From Armillaria gallica (taxonomy: Eukaryota; Basidiomycota; Agaricomycetes; Agaricales; Physalacriaceae), in the NCBI GenBank assembly GCA_037576215.1, contig JBANDB010000003.1, positions 7,440,001 through 7,504,000 of the forward strand: a stretch of DNA of 64,000 nt, read 5' to 3'. A program made the translations under genes and the position numbers. Within the stretch, counting starts at the first letter, position 1, and every line of letters starts with the position of its first letter. Positions 46,501 to 56,299 of this stretch are shown one piece after another. The notes under the pieces are model-generated. The model was not told the origin of the DNA, searched no databases, and saw nothing but the letters and a program-made list of their open reading frames with translations.

Positions 46501-46891
46501 AACATAAACAGACGTTACGTCCCAGTACGCGTATTTCTGTGGATTTCAATCTCTTACTACCTCTAAATCCAAAACTATGAATGCGTTCTCCATGTCTGGC
46601 TTTCCTCAGCATACCACTGATGAGAAATACTTAGCTTGCGAGGCAGCGTATCCATGTAACTAGGATAGAATTATATTAAATGTAAGTAGGTCTAGTAGCA
46701 CAAATCGAGAGAAGTGCACGAAGTACTTGCTCGTTGCGAAGAAAAGACTACATCATGTAAGTAAAGGAATAGTAAGTAAGTATAGGATAGAAACGGGCAA
46801 GGGAGCGTGAATTATTTCCGGTGTATAGATATAAGATATAAGGGCAGCTCAGATGCATAATGGGATCGAGGTCTCCTGGCAGTGTCGACCT

Positions 46892-47284
46892 TTACGCGGC
46901 CCGTCCTCTTGGTTTGGTCGCGCCTGCACTGGTGTTAGTTTGTCCTGCCGGGCCATCCTTGGTTCCATCAGGCTGCTTAACCGGTCCCCCTCCAGATGTC
47001 CCAGAGGCTGCACTGGTGTTATCCTGGGGTCCACGGGGGACGTATCTATGAAATATTCGATGAGATATCTCGCCAGTGCAGAATTCACGTACCCTTGTCC
47101 TGACATCGACAGACTGACCAACATTCAGTACGGGGAAGAACAAAAAAGCGATCAAATGGCGAACCTAGACGAATGTCCGCTGTGAAGGAGACCGTGAGCA
47201 CCGACAGGCAGATAGTAAATAGGACGGTACATACTGTGCAGAGGTAGCAATGGCTCGGAGGTGCTGGAAAATCTTGAATTGCAT
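46892..47284 (-). CDS. Small Gly/Ser/Pro/Arg-rich protein, tandem family copy 1
   Basis: Unrecognised family, about 79 residues. The proposed model has four exons. Exon 1 is 47,235-47,284 (MQFKIFQHLRAIATSA). A 15-nt exon follows at 47,165-47,179, then exon 3 at 47,093-47,113 (reads SLSMSGQG across its borders) and exon 4 at 46,892-47,045 (from 'YVPRGPQDNTSA', ending 'ATKPRGRAA'). Introns of 55, 51 and 47 bp begin GTATGT, GTTCGC and GTACGT and end CACAG, GTCAG and CATAG; the second has a good CTGAAT branch site. The composition stays uniform across the junctions, which supports the model. If the 15-nt exon is skipped, frame is still kept. There is no clear signal peptide; the tail is basic and probably disordered. 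Confidence 0.55.
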
Positions 47285-47359
47285 GTCTGCAGTACGTTTG
47301 GTGGGTGGTTTGGATAGAGAAGTAGTAGCGTAGTGAAGAAATACGCATCTCATACGCTG

Positions 47360-47370
47360 CCTTTTATACC
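47360..47370 (-). promoter_or_regulatory. TATA box of small-gene copy 1
   Basis: GGTATAAAAGG on the minus strand, about 80 bp upstream of the ATG. It is followed by a pyrimidine- and CCACC-rich leader. The same box stands at 55,873-55,883 and 60,616-60,626. Copy 2 has GGTATAGAAGG at 51,659-51,669. Confidence 0.6.
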
Positions 47371-47469
47371 ATAGCATATATTGATGCACATTCCATCTTT
47401 GGCATGCTACAAGTCGGCTGTCATAGCACCGACGTTTCAGTATACGTCTGCATTCCTGGAAATCGAAGA

Positions 47470-47760
47470 GCAGCGCATTGTAAATCGCTAGCACATGTAG
47501 CATGTATGGCACAGAAAACAAAAGGTAAGCTGCTGATCCACCGTTTCGCGTATCATGTCCCTAGGAAGGAGAGGGTTATCTGCAGCAGAGTATGGAGGTA
47601 GCCAGGGCACAGAAAATATTGATACAGGGATCCTGGTATGCATACCTCCGTGATGATGAACAGGGCGGGATCGCCGGTATGCTTTACCATGGTGACATCG
47701 CAACATCATTTTTGGATCATGTCTATTTCCTCGGAGGCGTCGGCTAGTTGGGTGGAAGAA
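47470..47760 (-). repeat. 'E' block, copy 1
   Basis: Conserved block upstream of each small gene (copies at 51,770-52,075, 55,985-56,290 and 60,725-61,035, and a diverged one at 13,820-14,040). It shares 'GCTAGCACRTGTAGCA', 'GGGATCCTGGTATGC', 'GATGATGA' and 'GGCGGGATCGCCGGT'. One minus-strand frame reads 'ALFIITEVCIPGSLYQYF', but no gene can be closed. Confidence 0.6.
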
Positions 47761-48394
47761 GTACATTCCTCAGGAGTGTGGACATATCAGAGGAGTCCCG
47801 TAAAGGAGCCATAGGGAACGATTGAGGATCCACGGAACCCGTATAAGCGCCTGCCTACTGCAAAGATGGTCATATTAGAGTCTGTGTATGATTTTCAGCC
47901 AGGTGTCTAGCGTGAAAGACGCGCCTTTGGCTCAATTCTTCAGCGCTCAGCAGTCGATGTCCGAGGTTCGTATCGGCGGTGGCATTCGTCCTTTCAGCAG
48001 GAATGGTTGAGAATGACGGGGCATTGATTGCATCGGAGTAAACTCCCGGCTTGACGGAGAATCACGCAGCATTGTCATCAAAATTATTGCGCATTGATTG
48101 TATAGACTCGTCCGAGAAATGGTTTGGCGCTGGCCGCCGTATTTGTTTTGAACCTATTATTTAGCTCATGAGAATCACAGACCCAAAACTAAAACACGAT
48201 ACTAACTATTGTTGAAGATAACCGGCAGTAGGAAAGCTTGCGCTCCGACGAGATTCGAGTTCGACTGGTAAGATCATGACAAAGTGCCCGCGACAAGCCT
48301 CGTACCGGAACCCAACCGCCGTAGCTATACTTGGAATACAAGTCAAAAAGGAAGAGGCAAGTATTCACATGAAAACAGAGGCGAGGAAGGACAA

Positions 48395-49900
48395 GTGATT
48401 TGGTCGTCGTCTCTGGTTTTCATCTTGCAGGGTTGGACGCGTCATTTTCATCCCACTTGTACTCGAAAAGGCGGTCCGACCTGACACGCATCTGGTAGTG
48501 TTTCGTGCCTGGACAGGGAGCGCTGCGAGATAACAACTTCATGAGTGTGAATTGTGATATCTGAGACGTTCGTCACATACTGTAGATGGCCGAACCATCT
48601 TCGTTGGTTTGAAATATGATCGCCAGATGGTGATGCTGAACAACGATAACCTTATGAGAAAGTCAAAAAGAGTGAAGAAAGCACTTACCGAGCCACGAGC
48701 TGAAACATTTCCCCACCCCGTCTGCGTCCACGTAAAAAAACAGGATAGCGACTTTCTTCTGCATGATCCTCACGATGCATCGGTAAGAACGGGAAGGAAG
48801 GAAATCCGCCCATCATAGTCATCCTGGTTGGCAGCCGCCGAATTCAACCAAGACATGCTTTTTCCAGGTGTTAAGTCTTGGGCTAAAAATCAAAATGCAT
48901 GAAAGGTATCGAACGAGAGTGTCGGCGCTGAAATACCGACTAGAAGATGAAAGAGGGTCGCGGCTTTGTGAGGGTCTGAGGAACAAACGTGCCAGATAAT
49001 CGGCACCACAGTGTCCTAGGCGAGCGAGAAATGGTGTGATATTCATTGGCGCTTGTGAGTGTCACGTCAGTTACCAGGAGGTCTATGGAGTAGTTATAAG
49101 AAAGGAAAAGATAGACTCCTAAGCGTCGCTCTCGACCCTTGACGTTGCAAGCAATAAACTCGTCGTTGATCTGCAGATTTGAATTTTCTTATCGGTTTGG
49201 TCTCTAGAGACATCCTCGGGCGTGACTGGTACGAAGAGGTGATGCGCCCGGGGTCACGACAAAAAGGCACGATGGAGAAAAGACTTGACAGTAGCCGTCA
49301 TGCCTATGAAGATAGGGTGCACAAGCACAGGCCAGTCATCTTCTGACTACAATCAGTATCAGTATAAGAGAATAAAACATAGTAGAGTCGCTCACACTAC
49401 TCCAATCAGTGCTGACGCGCTGATATGCCGTCGTACAAAAGCCGCTTCGCTTGAACTGTGGTGCACAAGTTGCGCGTTAAGGAAACTACGCCCACAATAC
49501 TTTTGATATTACGGTTCAAATGATCATCGATCATGTTTTCAAGCCTATCCTTGATAGTATGTAGTGTCTCGGACGTCATCCAGGATGCGAAAGAATAGGG
49601 AGTGACATATACTTTGAGGCATGTACTGCAAGAGAATGACCCACGTGAGCATGAATGACGGTAGCGGGGACGTTCGTCACATACAATAGTGTCATCAACG
49701 CCTAAATCTTGGCTTGGATGTCAGCGTCGCATTTCCACCTGCTATTTCGGTCTAAAAGCCGAGCGGAGGGCTTCTAGGAAGCTTCAGAAAGCGGGCCTTT
49801 TTGGGCAATACGACGGCTGGAAGGTCTCTCGACCTTCTAGGGTGACGATGATACCGAGCTTCGTATAAGTATACGAATGGTGCAGCACGCAGTGCCGGCT
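48395..49900 (-). pseudogene. Family G remnants, copy 2
   Basis: Minus-strand parallels to 42.8-44.1 kb: the intron start GTATGTGACGAACGTC (complement at 48,565-48,580), the acceptor TTATCTCGCAG at about 48,521, and an exon rich in Arg/Gly before it ('GEMFQLVAR', about 48,690). Around 49,040 it reads 'MNITPFLARLG', parallel to 44.2 kb. A second set with the same intron signature lies at 49,669-49,684 and matches 53.4-53.7 kb ('LLYVTNVPATVIHAH' is the in-frame reading of the intron). No complete frame remains. Confidence 0.4.
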
Positions 49901-50384
49901 AGACGTTTCAACGTTCATGGTTTCGCAAGGAGTTATGTAATAGGACTCTGAGGTGAAATCATGCGATAACGGTGTCTGCTTTCTAGGTGAGCAGGAAATA
50001 GTGCGACGTTCATTGCCACTTTCGAGTGGAATTATAAATGAAAAGGTGTCCTTGAACTGTGGTAATCAACGTTTAAAGCACTGAATTTAGTCAGAAAAGT
50101 GAGAGAAAGCAAAGGCCAAGTCACGCACCAGCTCTTGTGCCTCACAGGTCTCGTTTCCGACGCTCTGTTCTGTCTGCCATGGGTATTAGAAATCAATGGC
50201 TCGAGTTTGGGCAAGGCTGGACTGCTTGAGGAGAGTTACTTCCACTGGGTTTCGTCTCAAAGCTGTCTGGGCGCTGACCCACGAAAATGACAACAATAAG
50301 TAACAGTCGGCAATGTCGGTGTCTGATGGACGTTGTAAACTTCGGGAAAGCGCGGACCGCGGAAAACTGAGACAGCTCGAAACG

Positions 50385-50830
50385 GCAGTCACACGTACCA
50401 CGTGTTCTCATTACTTTTGAAGTTCGCGATTTCATTCTGACACGTAAGTGCTTGCCGTTAGGGATCGCATTTCTCATCTTTCCTATCACCATCATCGCCA
50501 TACTCCTCTGCCAACTCTGTGGCACTGTACAAGACTTCGCCGAGTTCTATCACCCCTACAGCCGGGATTCCCTTGGACGCGTCGTCAAAGAAGGCCCATC
50601 GACCTTTAACCCGCCACATTTTTGTTCTATATCTATGTCTGATGTCGCTGTCACAGGCATGATACCACGGTCGTCTACTCTACCGAACACCCTTAGACGC
50701 GTCTGCTCCCGACGTCTAAGGCAGCGAGCAGCACTTATGGAAACTGCGCCCCGATGCAAAGCCTTGCACATGCGAAGAAGGATATTAGCTCCAATCGAGC
50801 AGTCTCGGGGGATGTGGATGTAGCAATAAC
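50385..50830 (+). pseudogene. Cysteine-rich family remnant, copy at 50.4 kb
   Basis: CACGTG at 50,399-50,404, then 'GIAFLIFPITIIAILLCQLC', 'QDFAEFYHPYSRDSLGRVV' and 'KEGPSTFNP'. A deletion then runs straight into the intron (acceptor GTCACAG at about 50,656) and the 'AASSTYGNCAPMQSLAHAKK'-frame continuation of the family. This copy best preserves the leader and the Tyr/Phe-rich segment after it, which the 37 kb copy has lost. It ends where small-gene block 2 starts. Confidence 0.65.
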
Positions 50831-51196
50831 GGAAGTGCGTATTTCTGCGGATTTCAATCTCTTGCTATCTCTAAATTTAAAACCATGAATGCTTTCTTTA
50901 TTTTGGCTTTCCTCATTGCACCACCGTTGATCAGAACTACTTAGCTCGCGAGGCAGCGTATCTGTGTAACCAGGATAGAATTATATTAGTGTAAGTAGGT
51001 CTAGTAGCACAAATCGAGAGAAGCGCATGAAGCCCTTGCTCGTTGTGAAGAAAAGACTACATCATGTAAGTAAAGGAATATTAAGTATAGGATATAAAAG
51101 GGCAAGAGAGCGTGAATTATTTCCAGTGGATAGATATAAGATATAAGGGCAGCTCAGATGCATAATGGGACTGATGTCTCCTGCCATTGTTGCCCT

Positions 51197-51583
51197 TTAC
51201 GCGGCCCGTCCTCCTCGTCTCGTAGCGCCTGCACTGGTGTTAGTTTGTCCTCCACTACCGCCGCCACTGGGCTTCTGAGGGATTCCCCCTCCAGGTTTCC
51301 CAGAGCCTGAACCGGTGTTATCCTGGCGTCCACGAGGGACGTATCTATGAAATATTCGATGAGATATCTTGCCCGTGCAGAATTCACGTACCCTTGTCCT
51401 GACATCGACAGACTGACCAACATTCAGTACGGGGAAGAACAAAAAAGCGATCAAACGGCGAACCTGGATGTACCTTCACTGTGAAGGAGACCATGAGCAC
51501 CGATAGGGAGATAGTAAATAGGATGCTACATACCGTACAGACGTAGAGATGGCTCGGAGGTGCTGGAAAATGCTGAATTGCAT
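51197..51583 (-). CDS. Small Gly/Ser/Pro/Arg-rich protein, tandem family copy 2
   Basis: Same four-exon layout as copy 1: start MQFSIFQHLRAISTSV at 51,583, last exon 51,197-51,344 (148 nt, six shorter than copy 1, so frame is kept). The tail includes 'SGKPGGGIPQKPSGG' and ends 'TNTSAGATRRGGRAA'. Splice borders GTATGT/CACAG, GTTCGC/GTCAG and a GTACGT/CATAG pair are conserved. Predicted length is 77 residues. The TATA box has one change (TATAGAA), so expression may differ. Function unknown. Confidence 0.55.
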
Positions 51584-51769
51584 GTCTGCAGTGTGTTCGG
51601 TGGGTGGTTTGAATAGAGAAGTGGTAGTATAGTGAAGAAAGGCGCATCTCATACGCCCCCTTCTATACCATAGCATATATTGATGCATATTCCATCCTTG
51701 GCATGCTACAAGTCGACTACCATCGCAGCGACGTTTCAGTATGTCAGCATTCCCGGAGATCAAAGAGCA

Positions 51770-52075
51770 GTGCCTTGTAAATCCCTAGCACGTGTAGCAC
51801 GTATCGTTGTTGATAACACAGAAAACAAAAGTAAGCTGCCGATCCACCGTTTCGCGTATCATGACCCTAGGAAGGAGCAGGTTATATGCACTAGAGTACG
51901 GAGGTAGCCGGTACAGGGGAAAACTTGTCACAGGGATCCTGGTATGCGATGATGAACGAGGGCGGGATCGCCGATCTGCTTTACCAAGGTGACATCGCAA
52001 CATCATTTTGGACCATGTCTATTTCCTCGGCGCCGTCGGCTAGTTGGTTGGACGAGCCATATTTCTCAGGAATGT
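51770..52075 (-). repeat. 'E' block, copy 2
   Basis: Parallel to 47,470-47,760, with 'CTAGCACGTGTAGCACG', 'GGGATCCTGGTATGC' and 'GGCGGGATCGCCG'. A short deletion removes the 'CATACCTCCGT' segment present in copy 1. Confidence 0.55.
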
Positions 52076-52640
52076 GGATGCATCAGAGGATTCCGGTAGA
52101 GGAGCTATAGGGAACGATTGAGCTTCTCTGAAATGATCGATGAGCCCGTATAAGCGCGCGCCTGCTGCAAAGATAGGCATATTGGTCTCCGTGCATGATT
52201 TTCAGCCAAGTGCCTGTCGCGAAAGACGCGTCTTTGGCTCGATTCTCCGGTGCTCAGCAGTCGAAGTGTTTCGTATCGGCGGCAGCATTTGTCCTTTCAG
52301 CAGGAATGGTTAAGAATGACGGGGCCTTGATTGCCTCGTAGCAAACTCTTGGCATCGCATCTTAAGGGAGAATCACACGGCATTGATATCAACAAACCAT
52401 TCGGTATTGTGAATTGATTGTATGGAGGTAGCCGAATAGGTTCCCCATTGGTACGAGAAATGGTCTGGGGCTGGCCGCCGTACATTATAGTATTTATACC
52501 TATTATCCAGTTCATTAGAATCGCGCGTCCACGCATTGAAAACATAAAACACGATATTCACCATTGTTGAAGATACGCGGCAGTGGGAAAACTCGTGCCC
52601 AGACGAGATCATCATCGCGGCGTCTGCAAATATTTATATC
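52076..52640. repeat. Continuation shared by block copies 1 and 2
   Basis: Aligns with about 47,780-48,260 ('GAAAGACGCG', 'TTGGCTC', 'CCTTTCAGCAGGAATGGTTRAGAATGACGGGG', 'GGCTGGCCGCCGTA', 'ATTGTTGAAGATA'). No coding frame is supported. Confidence 0.55.
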
Positions 52641-52649
52641 GGCTTAACC

Positions 52650-53770
52650 TATTTGGTCATCCTCGAGCGTGAAAAGACTTGACTGTTGATGCGCCGAGGA
52701 GATGACAAAGAGGTCTGAATGATGAAGCGGATTGGTAAAGTGAATCTGGTGGTGTTTCGTGCCTCGACTTGGGGTGCTGCGAGATAACAACATCGTGAGT
52801 GTGAATTGCGGTATCTGAGGTGTTCATCACATACCGTAGATAGCTGAACCTTTGTCGTATGTCGTGTCTCCATACCCTTTCGCTCCCTTCCTCCTGCCGG
52901 GGAGCATCCTTCAATAACACGGGGTTGAGAAGTGATAATGACGCTAAGCTTGCATAGCCATCTCCCTGCTCCTGTCGGCACACACACAATATCGGAACGA
53001 AGATAATCTTGCGAGGAACGCAAAAATGCGGAAGAAAGACCCTTCTGAGAGATATTCTCGAGCATGAAAATACTTTATTGGCAGGATGGGGTGATGCGCC
53101 CAAGGTCATGACAAAAAGGTTCGATGGATCAAAGACTTGAAAATGACCATTATGCCGGGTAAAGAAGACGAGGCTGACGAACGCATGCCAGACTACAGCT
53201 AGCATCAGTATAAGAGAATAAAAAAGCACAGTAGAGTCGCTCACACTAGACGGATTTACTCAATGCTGTCTCGTCGTACAAAAGCGCCCATTGCTTTGCT
53301 CGAACTGTATTGCATGATTTGCGATGAGAGATACTGATATCATGCAAGTTGACGAAATAGAACTCACGCGAACTTATAATCAAGATGCAGCATACTACGA
53401 TAAGTTCAAATGATCGCCTTTTGAGACCATCCTTAATATGTAATGGACATGATAGCCACTCCTGAACATCATCCAGGACGTAGAAAAAAGGGAGTGGCTT
53501 ATGCTTCGCGGCATATACTACAAGAGAGCAGCGCAAGAGAGCCTGAATTACGGTATATGGGACGTTCGTCACGTACAGTAGTGTGTCTAAATCTTTGTTT
53601 GGATGTCGGCGTCCGATTTCCGCCTCCGATGTTGTTATATAAGCTGCGTAGAAGGCTTCCATGCAGTTTCAGAAGGCAGGCTTTGTTCGACAATACGACC
53701 GCCAGAAGAACTCGTCACAGGCCTTCCAGGGTGACGAAGGCGCAGGATGAGGCCAAACTTTATATAGATA
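52650..53770 (-). pseudogene. Family G remnants, copy 3
   Basis: Minus strand: an exon beginning after acceptor TCTAG at 53,247 reads 'VSDSTVLFYSLILMLAVVWHA', a clear membrane segment, with a decayed parallel at 49,395. Downstream, the intron signature (GTATGTGATGAACACC, complement 52,819-52,834) and the acceptor TTATCTCGCAG lead to a last exon 'RHETPPDSLYQSASS'. Upstream, 53,400-53,660 has another exon set with GTACGTGACGAACGTC (53,561-53,576) ending CTCTTGTAG. The product would be a multi-pass or signal-anchored protein, but frames are broken. Confidence 0.4.
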
Positions 53771-54600
53771 TCCGAAGATTGTTTTCACAGCTGCTAAGGA
53801 AATTCTACGGATGAGCGAGCTGCTCCCTGCTCTCCGCCCTGTTCAAAGGGCTTAACAAAGAGGACTTCATGAGGATGGCCGCTATGTCGCGCTCTCGTCC
53901 GGCCTGCAGGCTCAAACGTCTCCCATCACATGCTGAAGTACGTGCCGTCGATGTAAAACGAAACAATGTTGGCTTCATTCTTCTCAGTGTCGAGGTAGGA
54001 TTACCAAAACCGGACGGAGGGATGCGGTCTTTGAGGTGTGGAGTTTGTCAAATTCGTCAGTTCGCATATATGCAAGGAAAGTCTTCCCCAGCCAAAGCGC
54101 TGTTTAACGGGAAGGACGAGCTGAAAATGGTGCAGCGCGCTGCCGACCAGACGGTTCATAGTTTCGCTAGGAGTTTTGCAGGGTTCTGAGGGGAAATCAT
54201 GCGATAACGGTGCGTCATCGCTTCCTAGGTAAGTGGAAATGGTGCGACTTTCATTGCCATTTTCGGGTGAGATTGTATATAGAAAGGTGTTGTGGAGCAG
54301 TGGGAACCAATCACAGAATATAGTCAGAGAAGTGAGAGAAAGCAAAGGCCAAGTCACGCACAGGCTCTCTCGTGCCTCACATGTCTCGTTTCCAACACTT
54401 TGTTCTGTTTGCTAAGGGATCTATTTCCAGGTGATAGGAATCCGTGATTAGATGAATCGATTTCGAACTAGGCTGACAGCTGGGGGAGAATTACTTCCAC
54501 TGGTTCTCGTCTTGAAGCCGACTAGACGCTTTCAAAAATCGAAGCAAGAGTAACAGCCGGCGGAGTGTCTCGTAAGCTTCGGGAAAGTGCGGACCGGGAA
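53771..54600. other. 5' flank of family G copy 3, no independent gene
   Basis: 54,130-54,400 is parallel to 49,895-50,160 ('GTTTCGC', 'GGGGAAATCATGCGATAACGG', 'GAGAGAAAGCAAAGGCCAAG'). About 340 bp (53,790-54,120) is extra relative to the 49.9 kb copy. The open frame 53,869-54,189 (+) spans that extra piece and has no recognisable domain. Confidence 0.35.
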
Positions 54601-54609
54601 AAAGCTCGA

Positions 54610-55045
54610 AACGGCAGTCACACGTACCACGTGTTCTTATTTCTTCCTACTTCACGATTTCATTCAGACGCGTCGGTGGTTGCCGTTAGTCATCGCATTT
54701 CCTATCAGCATCATCGCCATACTCGTCTGCCAATTCTGTGACACTGCACAAGACTTCGCCGAGAGTTCTATCACCCCTACAGCCGAGACTCCTCGTCAAA
54801 GAAGGTCCATGGAGCTTTAACCCGCCACATTTTTATTCTAAATCTATGTCTTATGTCGCTGTCGGAGGGATGATACCATGGTCATCTACTGTACCCAACC
54901 TCCCCCAAACGTGTCTGCTCCGAACGTCTAAGGCAGCGAGCAGCACGTATGGAAACTACTCCCCGATGCAAAGCCTTGCACATGCGAGAAAGGATGTTAG
55001 CTACAATAGAGCGGTCTCGGGGGGCTGTGGATGTGCCATTAACGG
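54610..55045 (+). pseudogene. Cysteine-rich family remnant, copy at 54.6 kb
   Basis: CAGTCACACGTACCACGTG at 54,615-54,633, a leader in 'VIAFPISIIAILVCQFC', 'DFAESS', 'VKEGPWSFNP', and the intron acceptor GTCGGAG (about 54,869). 'DTMVIYCTQPPPN'-type reading follows, then 'GAVDVPLTEAC'. It shares the same internal deletion as the 50.4 kb copy, so the two derive from one ancestor. Not functional. Confidence 0.65.
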
Positions 55046-55405
55046 AGGCGTGTATTTCTGTGGATTCCAATCCCTTACTATCTCTAAATTTAAAACTATG
55101 AACACATTCTCCGTTTGGCTTTCGTCAGTGTACCACTAATCAGAAATACTTAGCTTGCGAGGCAACGGCTCCGTGTAATCAGGATAGAATTATATTAGTG
55201 TAAGTAGGTCAAGTAGCACAAATCGAGAGAAGCGCGTGAAGCTCTTGCTCGTTGTGAAGAAAAGACTACATCATGTAAGTAAAGGAATAATAAGTATAGG
55301 ATAGAAAAGGGCAAGGGAGCGTGAATTATTTCCTGTGGATAGATATAAGATATATGGGCAGTTCAGATACATAGTGGGATTGAGGTCTCCTGGCATTGTC
55401 GACCT

Positions 55406-55794
55406 TTACGCGGCCCGTCCTCCTCGTCTGGTCGCGCCTGCACTGGTGTTGGTCTGTCCTCCATTACCAGCCCCACTGGGCTTCTGGGGTTTTCCCCCAC
55501 CAGGTTTCCCAGAGCCCATACTAGTGTTAGTCTGGGGTCCACGAGGAACGTATCTATGAAATATTCGATGAGTAAATCTCGCCAATGCCGAATTCGCGTA
55601 CCCTTGTCCTGATATCGACAGACTGACCAACATTCAGTACGGGGAAGAACAAAAAAAGTAATCAAATGGCGAACCTGGCTGAACCTCCGCTGTGAAAGAG
55701 ATTGTGAGCACCGATAGGGAGATTGTAAATAGCATGGTACACACCGTACAGACGTAGAGATGGCTCGGAGGTGCTGGAGAATATTGAATTGCAT
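55406..55794 (-). CDS. Small Gly/Ser/Pro/Arg-rich protein, tandem family copy 3
   Basis: Four-exon layout as in copies 1 and 2. It starts MQFNIFQHLRAISTSV at 55,794. Exon 4 is 55,406-55,553 (148 nt) and reads 'YVPRGPQTNTSMGSGKPGGG' to 'ATRRGGRAA'. The last intron is one base longer than in copies 1-2, and intron 2 also has an extra A in its A-run. Both indels fall in introns and leave the coding frame unharmed, which supports the model. The first donor is GTGTGT. Predicted length is 77 residues. Confidence 0.55.
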
Positions 55795-55984
55795 GTCTGC
55801 AGTACGTTTGGTGGGTGGTCTGATCAGAGAAGTAGTAGCAGTGGAGTGGAGAATTACGCACCTCATACGCCGCCTTTTATACCAAAGCATATATTGATGC
55901 ACATTCTATCCTTTGCATGCTACAAGTCGGCTGCCATCGCACCGATGTTTCAGTATACGTCAGCATTTCCGGAAATCAGAGAGC

Positions 55985-56290
55985 AGTGCATTGTAAATTA
56001 CTAGCACGTGTAGCATGTATCGTCGTTGATGGTACCGACATCAAAAGGTAAGCTGCCGATCCACCATTTGCGTATCATGACAGTGAGTTATCTGCACCAG
56101 AGTACGGAGGTAGCCAGGGCACAGGAAACATTGATACATGGATCCTGGTATGCAAGCCCATGATGATGATCAGGGCGGGATTTCCGGTATGCTTTACCAA
56201 GGTGACATCGCAACGTTATTTCTGGACCATGTGTATTTCCTCAGAGGCGTCGGTTACTTCGTTGAACGGAGCATATTCCTCAGGAGTGTG
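55985..56290 (-). repeat. 'E' block, copy 3
   Basis: Parallel to the other E blocks ('CTAGCACGTGTAGCATGTATCG', 'GGATCCTGGTATGCAAGCCC', 'TTTACCAAGGTGACATCGCAA'). Closest to copy 4 at 60.75 kb. Confidence 0.55.
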
Positions 56291-56299
56291 GACAAAGCA

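Larger units (their letters stand above)
46500..48240. repeat. Small-gene block, copy 1
   Basis: First of four direct copies (starts at about 46,520, 50,830, 55,045 and 59,810; spacing 4.2-4.8 kb). Each runs from a 'GTATTTCTGTGGATTYCAATC' start through the 3' flank ('TAGTAGCACAAATCGAGAGA', 'AAGACTACATCATGTAAGTA'), the small gene, its TATA box and a ~300-bp 'E' block. Copies 1 and 2 also share 400 bp beyond E. Copies 3 and 4 share a different continuation. Confidence 0.85.

Noticed and set aside
49600..53600. 'YVTNVxxTVIHAH' peptide as a conserved protein motif
   Set aside because: It is the in-frame reading of a conserved intron start (GTATGTGACGAACGTC) with GT...AG borders, so it is intronic rather than protein sequence.
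53869..54189. 106-codon plus-strand frame as a gene
   Set aside because: It spans DNA absent from the parallel copy at 49.9 kb and its distal part overlaps the flank of family G remnants; no motif or splice support.
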